From contig JAKFDL010000030.1 in NCBI GenBank assembly GCA_036676175.1, positions 1 to 36,652 of the forward strand: a stretch of DNA of 36,652 bases, in the 5' to 3' direction. Shown piece by piece: positions 23,032-31,564 of this stretch. This DNA is from Methylotenera_A sp036676175 (lineage in GTDB: Bacteria > Pseudomonadota > Gammaproteobacteria > Burkholderiales > Methylophilaceae). Each line of letters starts with the position of its first letter. Positions within the stretch are counted from its first letter, which is position 1. Position numbers and translations under genes: made by a program. A model generated the notes under the pieces. It was not told where the DNA came from, ran no database searches, and saw nothing but the letters and a program-made list of their open reading frames with translations.

Positions 23032-26000
23032 TTAAGCCGCTACTAATGCTTTATCTTCTGCGAGTTCAATCAACGCACGCTTATATTCATTTGGCATCAC
23101 TTTGACAAATTTAGTCCTGTAATTTGCCCAGTTTGCCAACATGGTTTTGGCACGCTCACTCCCGGTATAGTTGGCATGTTTTTCAATCAGGCCTTTTAAG
23201 GTCAATTCATCTGGTTGGTCTAAATGTAAAATTTTACCAATGTCTGCCTCAGCTACTTCTACTTTCTCAAGTGACACCATGCTCATATTACAACGCTTGG
23301 CGAATAAACCGTCTTCGTCATACACATAAGCAACGCCACCGCTCATGCCTGCGGCAAAGTTTTGGCCCGTGAGGCCTAACACCACCACCGTACCGCCTGT
23401 CATATATTCGCAACCGTGGTTGCCAACGCCTTCTACCACGGCAGACGCACCAGAATTACGGACACAGAAACGCTCGCCCGCCACCCCATTGAAATATGCC
23501 TCACCGGTGGTAGCGCCATACATCACAGTATTGCCGATGATGATATTTTCGTGTGCGGCACCTTTGAAATTAGCTGGGCGCTGAATCACTACGCGACCAC
23601 CACACATGCCCTTACCCACATAGTCGTTGCCTTCGCCAGTCAACGAGAAGGTGATACCTTTAGCTAAAAATGCCGCAAAACTTTGGCCGGAAGTCCCGGA
23701 AAAATTGACATGGATGGTGTCATCAGGCAAGCCAGCATTGCCATAGCGCACTGCAATTTGGTTGGATAACATCGTACCCACAGTGCGGTTAGTGTTGGTA
23801 ATCGGCAAATCGATTGTCATTTTTTTACCTGTTTCCAAAGCAGGCTTTGCGAGTTCAATCAATTTATTATCAAGCGCATTCGCTATATTATGGTCTTGTA
23901 GCTCTACATTTTTACGCGCCACGCTGGCCGGCATATCCACTTGATGGAAAATTTTGCTGAAATCTAAACCGTGAATCTTCCAATGATCAATGCCTGCTTT
24001 CATATCCAGCAAATCGCTACGACCAATAAGATCCTCAAATTTAGCAATACCCAAACTTGCCATCAGTTCACGTACTTCTTCCGCAATAAAGAAGAAGAAA
24101 TTCACCACATGTTCTGGCTGGCCAGTAAATTTTTTGCGTAATTCCGGGTCTTGTGTCGCCACGCCCACAGGGCATGTATTCAGGTGACATTTGCGCATCA
24201 TGATACAACCTTCGACCACCAAAGGCGCTGTTGCAAAGCCAAACTCATCAGCGCCTAACAATGCACCTATCAACACATCGCGACCGGTTTTAATTTGACC
24301 ATCGACCTGCACTACAACCCGACCACGCAACTGATTTAACACTAAGGTTTGCTGTGTTTCAGCAAGACCAAGCTCCCATGGTGTACCAGCGTGCTTCACT
24401 GAAGAAATCGGCGATGCACCTGTGCCACCGTCATGGCCTGCGATCACTATATGATCTGATTTAGCTTTCGCTACCCCAGCAGCTACTGTACCAACGCCTG
24501 TTTCTGACACCAGTTTAGTAGAAATAGAGGCTTTAGGATTGGCATTTTTAAGATCGTGAATAAGTTGTGCCAAGTCCTCGATACTATAAATATCGTGATG
24601 GGGAGGCGGAGAAATCAAGCCCACGCCTGGCACAGAGAATCTTAACTTAGCAATATATTCAGAAACTTTATGGCCTGGTAGTTGACCACCTTCACCTGGT
24701 TTTGCACCTTGCGCCATCTTAATTTGAATCTGGTCAGCTGAAGCCAAGTATTCCGCTGTCACACCAAAGCGGCCAGAAGCCACTTGTTTAATACGCGAGC
24801 GCATCGAATCACCCGCTTTTAACTTGATGTCTGCTTCGATTAAATGTTTACCAATCACATCCGACATCGTGGTGTCTTTTGCCACCGGAATAAAGCGCTT
24901 GGCATCCTCACCGCCTTCACCAGTATTGGATTTCCCGCCGATACGGTTCATGGCAATGGCCAATGTTGCGTGTGCTTCGGTTGAAATAGAGCCCAATGAC
25001 ATAGCGCCTGTGGCAAAACGTTTAACGATCTCTTTAGCAGACTCTACTTGTTCAAGCGGTATTGCCGCAGCGGCTGGTTTAATCTCAAATAAACCACGTA
25101 AGGTTTTATGTTTACGTGTCTGGTCATTAATTAATTTTGCATATTCTTTAAACGTATCAAACTTATTGGTACGCGTCGCGTTTTGCAATTTAGCGATCGA
25201 CTCAGGTGTCCACATGTGTTCCTCGCCGCGAACCCTAAATGCGTACTCACCTCCAGCATCTAATTGAGTTGCCAGCACCGGGTCATCACCAAACGCCAAG
25301 TTATGTAAACGCAAGTTTTCTTCAGCAACTTCTGCAATGCCAATGCCCTCAATTTGCGAGGCGGTGCCTGTAAAGTATTGTTGAATGAATGCAGTGTTTA
25401 GGCCGATCGCCTCGAAAATTTGGGCACCGCAATACGATTGATAGGTAGAAATACCCATTTTTGACATGACTTTATACAAGCCTTTGCCAACAGCTTTTAC
25501 AAAGTTTTTTGCGCCTGCATAACCATCACCTGTGACTTTATTATTGGTCAGATGATTAATGGTTTCAAACGCCAACCATGGACAGACTGCTTCTGCACCG
25601 TAGCCTGCCAGTAAGGCAAAATGATGCACTTCGCGCGCAGAACCGGTATCGACTACCAAGCCTGTACTTGTTCTTAAGCCAGCTTTGACTAGATACTCAT
25701 GTGTAGACGAGCATGCCAATAATGCCGGAATCGCAATACGGTTTTTCGCGACGGCTCTGTCGGATAATATCAATACGTTAAAGCCATCATGCACCGCTTG
25801 TTCGGCAAGTTTATTTAAGCTTGCAACGGCAACAGCTAGGCCTGCCCCTGCTTGTTTAGCATCGTAAGTGATATCTAGCACTAATGATTTAAACTGGCCT
25901 TTAGTCGCAGCTTCAATATTTTTTAGCTGCTCTAGCTCTGACAGCGTTAATACGGGTTGGCTGGCTTCTAAACGCAGGGGTGGATCGGTCTCATCTATAC

Positions 26001-27684
26001 CAAGTAAGTTTGGTTTTGGGCCTATAAATGTCACCAGTGACATTACCAACTCTTCACGAATTGGGTCAATCGGCGGATTAGTGACTTGCGCAAACAGCTG
26101 TTTAAAATAGTTGTAAAGCGTTTTTGGCTTATTTGACAGCACTGGCAATGCTGCGTCGTTGCCCATAGAACCTGCGCCTTCTTCACCATTGGCAATCATC
26201 GGCTGCATGATGAATTTGATATCTTCCTGGTTATAACCAAAAGCTTGTTGCGTGTCTAACAAACTTTCTGCCATGTCCAATACGGCATCTGCCTTAGGTA
26301 AATCACCCAGGAAATAACGAGACTCTTCAATCCATTGTTTGTAGGGCTTGGCACTTGCTAGCTCGTTTTTAACTTCAGCATCATCGATAATTCGACCCTG
26401 TTGTGTATCGATGAGCAACATTTTGCCTGGTTGTAAGCGCCACTTTTTAACGATTTTTTCTTGTGGGAAGGTGAGTACACCCATCTCCGATGCCATCATG
26501 ACAATGTCGTCATCGGTCACTAAATAACGCGCAGGACGCAGGCCATTTCTATCGAGTGTTGCGCCAATTAAATTGCCATCGGTAAACGCCACAGCTGCCG
26601 GGCCATCCCATGGCTCCATGAGTGCAGCGTGATATTCGTAAAATGCTCGCCGCTCTTGATCCATCAAGGCGTTATTGTTCCAAGCTTCTGGAATCAACAT
26701 CATCATGGCGTGCGGCAAGCTATAACCACCGGCTACTAACAGCTCTAGACAGTTATCGAAGCAAGCTGAGTCAGATTGGCCTTCGGCAATCAGCGGCCAA
26801 ATTTTGTCTAAATCCTCACCAATAATGGCTGATTTCATCGTCTCATGACGCGCTGCCATCCAGTTTACATTACCTTGCACGGTATTAATTTCACCGTTAT
26901 GCGCAATCATACGGAACGGGTGCGCCAGATCCCAAGTTGGGAATGTGTTGGTTGAAAAACGTTGATGTACCAAAGCTAACGCGGAAACTACTCGCTCATC
27001 GGCCAAATCTTTGAAGTAAATACCTACTTCGTTGGCCAGCAACATGCCTTTATAAACAATGGTACGGCTAGAAAAAGAGGGGACATAAAAAGCAGCGTTG
27101 TCTTGCAAATTTAGCGCGCTTACTGCGTGTTCAATACGCTTACGGATAATAAAACATTTACGCTCAAACGTGCTTTGGTCAGCTACACTGCTACCAACAA
27201 ATACTTGACGCATGCTGGGCTCTACATCGCGCGCGGCCACAGCAATATTGCTGTTATCAACCGGCACGTCGCGCCAACCCAATATAGTTTGCTGTTCTTC
27301 GATAATGATTTTGTTAATGAGTGCTTCACATGCAGCACGGTTTTTTGCGTCTTGTGGTAAAAATAAGTTGCCTACAGCATACTTTCCAGCCTCTGGCAGA
27401 CTGATATTGAGTTTGGTAGCTTCCTCGCGGAAAAATAGGTCTGGCATCTGCATAAGCAAACCAGCACCGTCGCCTAGCTTAGGGTCATAGCCTGTAGCGC
27501 CACGATGGGTTAAGTTGGTTAAAAGCTGTAAACCCTGCTGCACAATCTCGTGGCTTTTTTTGCCCTTTATGTGCGCTACAAAGCCCACACCACAGCCGTC
27601 TCTTTCGTTACGCTTATGGTATAAACCTTGATTTTTTGGAACGTGTTTTACCAATTCTTTGGTTTGCTCAACTGCCATATTCAT
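23032..27684 (-). CDS. gltB: Glutamate synthase [NADPH], large (alpha) subunit
   Basis: This 1550-residue enzyme converts glutamine and 2-oxoglutarate to two glutamates. The class II amidotransferase domain begins after a 30-residue propeptide at Cys31 (RDGCGVGFVAHIKG). The central domain, the FMN-binding barrel (about 830-1210, with EGGEDAKRF and HDGGTGASPISS) and the 3Fe-4S ligands in CIMMRKCHLNTCPVG follow. The C-terminal GXGXG beta-helix domain contains GTVVVLGLTGQNFAAGMSGG. Length is normal. Two ATGs compete for the start; AGG lies three bases from ATG 27684 and eight bases from ATG 27678, so the second is at least as likely. It leads the gltBD operon. Confidence 0.98.
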   Translation of the reverse strand: MNMAVEQTKELVKHVPKNQGLYHKRNERDGCGVGFVAHIKGKKSHEIVQQGLQLLTNLTHRGATGYDPKLGDGAGLLMQMPDLFFREEATKLNISLPEAGKYAVGNLFLPQDAKNRAACEALINKIIIEEQQTILGWRDVPVDNSNIAVAARDVEPSMRQVFVGSSVADQSTFERKCFIIRKRIEHAVSALNLQDNAAFYVPSFSSRTIVYKGMLLANEVGIYFKDLADERVVSALALVHQRFSTNTFPTWDLAHPFRMIAHNGEINTVQGNVNWMAARHETMKSAIIGEDLDKIWPLIAEGQSDSACFDNCLELLVAGGYSLPHAMMMLIPEAWNNNALMDQERRAFYEYHAALMEPWDGPAAVAFTDGNLIGATLDRNGLRPARYLVTDDDIVMMASEMGVLTFPQEKIVKKWRLQPGKMLLIDTQQGRIIDDAEVKNELASAKPYKQWIEESRYFLGDLPKADAVLDMAESLLDTQQAFGYNQEDIKFIMQPMIANGEEGAGSMGNDAALPVLSNKPKTLYNYFKQLFAQVTNPPIDPIREELVMSLVTFIGPKPNLLGIDETDPPLRLEASQPVLTLSELEQLKNIEAATKGQFKSLVLDITYDAKQAGAGLAVAVASLNKLAEQAVHDGFNVLILSDRAVAKNRIAIPALLACSSTHEYLVKAGLRTSTGLVVDTGSAREVHHFALLAGYGAEAVCPWLAFETINHLTNNKVTGDGYAGAKNFVKAVGKGLYKVMSKMGISTYQSYCGAQIFEAIGLNTAFIQQYFTGTASQIEGIGIAEVAEENLRLHNLAFGDDPVLATQLDAGGEYAFRVRGEEHMWTPESIAKLQNATRTNKFDTFKEYAKLINDQTRKHKTLRGLFEIKPAAAAIPLEQVESAKEIVKRFATGAMSLGSISTEAHATLAIAMNRIGGKSNTGEGGEDAKRFIPVAKDTTMSDVIGKHLIEADIKLKAGDSMRSRIKQVASGRFGVTAEYLASADQIQIKMAQGAKPGEGGQLPGHKVSEYIAKLRFSVPGVGLISPPPHHDIYSIEDLAQLIHDLKNANPKASISTKLVSETGVGTVAAGVAKAKSDHIVIAGHDGGTGASPISSVKHAGTPWELGLAETQQTLVLNQLRGRVVVQVDGQIKTGRDVLIGALLGADEFGFATAPLVVEGCIMMRKCHLNTCPVGVATQDPELRKKFTGQPEHVVNFFFFIAEEVRELMASLGIAKFEDLIGRSDLLDMKAGIDHWKIHGLDFSKIFHQVDMPASVARKNVELQDHNIANALDNKLIELAKPALETGKKMTIDLPITNTNRTVGTMLSNQIAVRYGNAGLPDDTIHVNFSGTSGQSFAAFLAKGITFSLTGEGNDYVGKGMCGGRVVIQRPANFKGAAHENIIIGNTVMYGATTGEAYFNGVAGERFCVRNSGASAVVEGVGNHGCEYMTGGTVVVLGLTGQNFAAGMSGGVAYVYDEDGLFAKRCNMSMVSLEKVEVAEADIGKILHLDQPDELTLKGLIEKHANYTGSERAKTMLANWANYRTKFVKVMPNEYKRALIELAEDKALVAA

Positions 27685-27842
27685 TGCCTAATCATTTCAT
27701 GTTCAAAACATTTAGCGGAACCTTCAATATTACCGTTAAATCATCGCAATTTCAATCATATAGCATGTATTTGACTTGAGATTTAAGCAATAAAATCCTA
27801 GTTTTTATTTCTAAGCAATTTATTTTTAAAATAAACAATGAT

Positions 27843-27875
27843 TTGACAATTTAAACGAGAATGATTATCATTTAG
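27843..27875 (+). promoter_or_regulatory. Strong sigma70 promoter overlapped by a Fur box
   Basis: TTGACA (27843-27848, perfect) and TATCAT (27866-27871, five of six) are exactly 17 bp apart. The Fur box GAGAATGATTATCATTTAG (27857-27875) matches the 19-bp consensus at 14 positions and has a perfect AATGAT-T-ATCATT core. It covers the -10, the classical layout for iron-dependent repression. The predicted leader is about 33 bases. Confidence 0.85.
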
Positions 27876-27910
27876 ATAAATAAGTTTTCATATCGACTTA
27901 AGGAGCTGAG

Positions 27911-28189
27911 ATGCAAAATAAATTGAATCAAAGCAAGCTACGAAATGATCCTGCCTGCGAAAAAATTGAGCTGGCAAATTCATGCGGCGTGCGGCTAATT
28001 TATTGCCAAGATTGCCAAGTAGTTGAATTGGAAATTGGCGCGATTTCTATACGCCTGTGCCCAGATGTGATTCAGCGCATGGCCAATGTGATGATGAAAG
28101 CGAGCCTGGAACTTGAACATGTGGCGGCAGTTAATAATAAATTGCATAATAAACTGCCCAACCATCCCAGGCCACAAATGATTCATTAA
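27911..28189 (+). CDS. Fur-regulated small Cys/His-rich protein of unknown function
   Basis: This 92-residue protein is preceded by AAGGAG and lies downstream of the Fur-controlled promoter at 27843-27875. It has five Cys (16, 25, 32, 35 and 50), with C32-x2-C35 in LIYCQDCQVVELEIG, and four His toward the C-terminus (70, 79, 85 and 92). The middle, VELEIGAISIRLCPDVIQRM, looks like two beta strands followed by a helix. No signal peptide is visible, so it is probably cytoplasmic. The Cys pair and terminal His suggest metal or haem handling, but that is inference from composition and regulation only. It is convergent with hemL (stops 10 bp apart) and divergent from gltB. I do not recognise the family. 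Confidence 0.85.
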   Translation: MQNKLNQSKLRNDPACEKIELANSCGVRLIYCQDCQVVELEIGAISIRLCPDVIQRMANVMMKASLELEHVAAVNNKLHNKLPNHPRPQMIH

Positions 28190-28199
28190 CTAGCGCTCA

Positions 28200-29486
28200 C
28201 TAACTTAAACCTGCAAACGCTTTTTTCGCTGCCTCTAACGTAAACGTAATGTCTGCATCGGTATGCGCTGCTGAAACAAACCCTGCCTCAAATGCGCTAG
28301 GCCCAAGATAGACGCCACTATCAAGCATGCTATGGAAGAACTGGTTAAAGTGCGCTTTATTATTATCTCGCATGATTTCTGCGTAGCTAGTCGGGCACCG
28401 CTCGCTAAAATAAATCCCAAACATGCCACCCACATTTTGCGCACTAAAGATGATGCCTGCTTGTTTAGCAGCAACCATCAATCCGTCCATGAGTTTTTTG
28501 GTTTGCGCAGTCAGGTTTTCGTGAAAACCCTTTTCCTGGATTAGTTTCAATGTCGCCAAGCCTGCCGAGACCGCCACTGGATTGCCTGACAGCGTGCCTG
28601 CTTGATAGACTTTGCCCACAGGCGCCAAGTGCTGCATGATTTCTTTACGGCCACCAAATGCGCCGACTGGTAAGCCGCCGCCAATCACTTTACCCAGCGT
28701 CGTCATATCTGGCTGAATGTTATATAACGCTTGCGCGCCACCCAAGTGCACCCTGAAGCCGGTCATCACTTCATCAAAAATCAGCACTGTGCCATGTTTA
28801 GTACATAGCGCTCGGAGTGTTTGTAGAAATTCCATTTTAGGCACTATCAGGTTCATGTTGCCCACTACTGGCTCAATAATCACGCAGGCAATTTCATCGC
28901 CTGATTCAGCAAACAACTCCTCAAGCTGCTGCGTATTGTTGTATTCCAAAGTCAGCGTATGCGCGGCCACACTGGCTGGCACACCCCCGGAATCAGGTTC
29001 ACCAAACGTCAGCAAACCTGAGCCTGCTTTTACTAATAGGCCGTCAGAATGGCCGTGATAACAACCTTCAAATTTCACGATTTTGTCGCGCCCCGTGAAC
29101 CCTCTGGCCGTACGTATGGCACTCATGGTAGCCTCGGTGCCGCTGCTATTTAAGCGCACCTGCTCCATGCTTGGTACAAGTTTATTGATGAGCTCAGCCA
29201 TCTCCAGCTCTAAGCCAGTGGGTGCGCCAAATGACAAGCTATTAGCTGCGGCGTCTTGTACCGCTTTTACCACTTGCGGATGCGCGTGGCCTACAATCAT
29301 TGGCCCCCAGCTATTGATGTAATCAATATATTCTTTGCCATCCACATCCCAAAGTTTTGAGCCCAAGCCTTTTTTAAAGAATATGGGCGTACCCCCGACG
29401 CTGCGAAAGGCACGCACAGGCGAGTTCACACCGCCTGGGATCAGTGCTTGAGATTTTTCGAACAGGTTTTGATTGAGTGAGTTCAT
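28200..29486 (-). CDS. hemL: Glutamate-1-semialdehyde 2,1-aminomutase
   Basis: This 428-residue PLP enzyme makes 5-aminolevulinate, the first committed haem precursor, by the C5 pathway. The PLP lysine is Lys266 in TTLGKVIGGGLPVGAFGG. Asp238 in IFDEVMTGFR binds the PLP ring nitrogen. The opening ALIPGGVNSPVRAF and the RLNSSGTEATMSAIR cofactor-phosphate loop are family signatures. Length is standard. It lies 128 bp after thiE on the same strand. No clear terminator separates them, so thiD-thiE-hemL may be read together. It is convergent with the Fur-regulated small gene. Confidence 0.98.
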   Translation of the reverse strand: MNSLNQNLFEKSQALIPGGVNSPVRAFRSVGGTPIFFKKGLGSKLWDVDGKEYIDYINSWGPMIVGHAHPQVVKAVQDAAANSLSFGAPTGLELEMAELINKLVPSMEQVRLNSSGTEATMSAIRTARGFTGRDKIVKFEGCYHGHSDGLLVKAGSGLLTFGEPDSGGVPASVAAHTLTLEYNNTQQLEELFAESGDEIACVIIEPVVGNMNLIVPKMEFLQTLRALCTKHGTVLIFDEVMTGFRVHLGGAQALYNIQPDMTTLGKVIGGGLPVGAFGGRKEIMQHLAPVGKVYQAGTLSGNPVAVSAGLATLKLIQEKGFHENLTAQTKKLMDGLMVAAKQAGIIFSAQNVGGMFGIYFSERCPTSYAEIMRDNNKAHFNQFFHSMLDSGVYLGPSAFEAGFVSAAHTDADITFTLEAAKKAFAGLS

Positions 29487-29614
29487 AAGGTAGTCAGGCT
29501 AATTGTTAATCGCAATATTTTATCAGAATCCAAAGGGATGGACTTAAAACATTCAAACAGCTGCCTCGAGACACAATATCCATGCGGTCTGCAGGGCAGC
29601 GCTTTTCTATACGT

Positions 29615-30232
29615 CTATTTTGAATTAAATAGCCAAGTAAATTGCTGGCTGACGTTGGCAACGTCCTCTGCATCAAACAAAGCGCCAAGGACGGCAACTG
29701 CGTCAGCACCTGCTTCAATTACGGGCGCTGCATTTTCGAGCGTGATACCGCCGATCGCAACCAGTGGAATGTCTATTTTTTGTTTGGCCTCGGCAAACAA
29801 ACTGAGGGAAGCATTGACCGCCTCAGGCTTTGTACCAGAACTATAACAAGCCCCAAACGCAGCATAACTCGCTCCAGCTGTCTGGGCTTGTACGACTAAA
29901 TCTAAACGGTTATAACAAGAAGCGCCTAAGATTTTATGCGCACCGAGCAAACGCCTGGCAGCACCTAAATCACAATCGGTAGCGCCTAAATGCAGGCCAT
30001 CGGCATCAATTTTTGCACATAAATCCAGGTGGTCATTAATTATCAACGGCACATTAAAACTGCGACATAACGCCAACAATGCTGTGGCTTGCCGCAAGCG
30101 TAGGCCAGCATCGGCTGCTTTATTACGGTATTGCACCAAGCTAGCGCCGCCTTGCAGGGCGGCCGTTACTTTTTCACACAATAACTCTGTGTTTAAAGTA
30201 TCTGGCGTAATGGCGTAAAGACCTTGAATCAT
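29615..30232 (-). CDS. thiE: Thiamine-phosphate synthase
   Basis: This 205-residue TIM-barrel enzyme couples HMP diphosphate to thiazole phosphate to make thiamin phosphate. Signatures: GLYAITPD at the start, GGASLVQYRNK (29-39), PLIINDHLDLCAKIDADGLHLG (61-82) with Asp residues for magnesium and diphosphate, and VAIGGITLENA near the end. LGASCYNRLDLVVQA replaces the more usual G-x-S-xH loop. Length is normal. It starts 8 bp after thiD and is certainly cotranscribed with it. Confidence 0.95.
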   Translation of the reverse strand: MIQGLYAITPDTLNTELLCEKVTAALQGGASLVQYRNKAADAGLRLRQATALLALCRSFNVPLIINDHLDLCAKIDADGLHLGATDCDLGAARRLLGAHKILGASCYNRLDLVVQAQTAGASYAAFGACYSSGTKPEAVNASLSLFAEAKQKIDIPLVAIGGITLENAAPVIEAGADAVAVLGALFDAEDVANVSQQFTWLFNSK

Positions 30233-30240
30233 GGTGTAGG

Positions 30241-31116
30241 CTAATGCTGGATGGGTGAAACTTTTTCAAACTGCTTGTCCGCATCGCCATCTTCATCACG
30301 CGCCCAAAAAAACCGATCAGGAATATATTGCCCCATACCCGGTCTGAAGCCATTTTTAAGCGTTTGCCAGGTATATTCTTGCGCTTCCTGAATAGCTTCT
30401 TCCATGCTGAGCCCATGCGCCAAACACGCGGCAATGGCACTCGTGAGTGTGCAGCCAGAACCGTGGTAGCTGCCCGCTAAGCGCTCCCAATGATAAGCTT
30501 TAATCAAGCCGCTGGCGCCGTTGCTATTACTGCCAAACAAGGAATTCACCACATCATTCGTCCGCTCGTGCGTACCTGTAATTAGCACATATTCGGCACC
30601 CATTTCTAATAAGCGGATGGCCGATTCATCTAATGATGTATGTTGAATTTCGTCGCCTTCTTCGTAAAACGCCAGCCTGCGTGCCTCTAAGCTATTCGGT
30701 GTAATCAGGGTCGCTTGTGGAAACAATAACTCACACATGGCCGATTGCATTTCCTCATTGGCCAACTCATCACCACGGCCTGAAGTTAAAATAGGGTCAA
30801 TAATCAGTGGGACATCAGGGTAATCCGCAACAATTTCGGCAATTACGGCAATGTTTTCTACGCTACCAATCAAGCCCAATTTAAAAGCTGCAATTTGCAC
30901 ATCTTCTAAAATAGTGCGCGCCTGGTCATTCACCCAATCTGCGTCTAGCGCCATGACACTTTCCACCCCGACTGTATCTTGCACGGTAACGCCCGTCACC
31001 ACAGAAAGTGGGTGACAGCCAATGCTGGCAAGTGCCAAAATATCGGCTTGCAAACCCGCGCCGCCGCTGGGGTCAGTTGCCGCGAAGGTAAGAACTACTG
31101 GTGGTGTCTCAATCAT
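30241..31116 (-). CDS. thiD: Hydroxymethylpyrimidine/phosphomethylpyrimidine kinase
   Basis: This 291-residue ribokinase-fold enzyme phosphorylates HMP and HMP-P to the diphosphate used by ThiE. Signatures: FAATDPSGGAGLQADI (11-26), KLGLIGS (79-85), IIDPILTSGRG (105-115), LITPNSLEAR and the anion-hole/catalytic GSYHGSGCTLTSAIAA, whose Gly-x-Gly-Cys loop and preceding residues make the base. A C-terminal extension of about 25 residues is acidic and probably disordered. It is first in the thiD-thiE pair, 36 bp after the tRNA-Gly gene. No TPP riboswitch lies upstream. Confidence 0.95.
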   Translation of the reverse strand: MIETPPVVLTFAATDPSGGAGLQADILALASIGCHPLSVVTGVTVQDTVGVESVMALDADWVNDQARTILEDVQIAAFKLGLIGSVENIAVIAEIVADYPDVPLIIDPILTSGRGDELANEEMQSAMCELLFPQATLITPNSLEARRLAFYEEGDEIQHTSLDESAIRLLEMGAEYVLITGTHERTNDVVNSLFGSNSNGASGLIKAYHWERLAGSYHGSGCTLTSAIAACLAHGLSMEEAIQEAQEYTWQTLKNGFRPGMGQYIPDRFFWARDEDGDADKQFEKVSPIQH

Positions 31117-31152
31117 TTTTACTTTCTACAATCCTTACATGCATGACTCGTT

Positions 31153-31226
31153 TGGAGCGGGATACGGGAATCGGACCCGCGACTAAACTTTGGGAAAGTT
31201 TCGTGATGCCATTTCACCAATCCCGC
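31153..31226 (-). tRNA. tRNA-Gly (anticodon CCC)
   Basis: The 74-nt gene folds into a full cloverleaf: acceptor GCGGGAT/ATCCCGC, D-stem GTGA/TCAC, anticodon stem AAACT/AGTTT with loop TTCCCAA, four-base variable loop, and T-stem GCGGG/CCCGT. The discriminator is T and CCA is encoded. The anticodon CCC reads GGG. The T-loop is TCCGATT, with C at the position normally held by U/pseudouridine-55. It sits just upstream of thiD on the same strand. Confidence 0.95.
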
Positions 31227-31564
31227 ATGAAAAGTAATTTTACTTTATTTTTATGTACTTTATGACTATGAAAACTGTTTAAACAAGCAATCAAACCTTG
31301 CATTGACTAAATTGGTTTGTTGAAACTTCTACTGAAAATAATAAATGCCTACTAAAGCACTTGCTGAAGCTTAAGCAACTGTTTGAATAATCCCTGCAAA
31401 CATGGCACAATTTACTTGAGTCAGCCATGTGTGTTTCCGCGATATTGCCTTCTAGCTAAACATATAACAATACTCAGCATTAAGATGTTCTTAACACAAG
31501 ATACAAACTATCCTAAAGCCGTTTAGCTATTAACTGCGGCAGTGGCAATAGATAAGGGAACGAA
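31227..31564. other. Intergenic stretch upstream of the GMC oxidoreductase
   Basis: These 338 AT-rich bases hold no gene that I can support. A CAAACC...GGTTTG inverted repeat (31292-31319) brackets TTGACT. It presumably carries the promoters of the leftward tRNA and the rightward oxidoreductase gene, but I cannot place boxes with confidence. Confidence 0.5.

Noticed and set aside
29487..29614. GCTGCC/GGCAGC inverted repeat between thiE and hemL as a terminator
   Set aside because: The arms are only six bases, about 29 bases apart, and no T-run follows on the minus strand.
31117..31152. Possible second TPP riboswitch ahead of thiD-thiE
   Set aside because: Only 36 bp separate thiD from the tRNA and none of the conserved THI-box blocks is present there or in the next several hundred bases.
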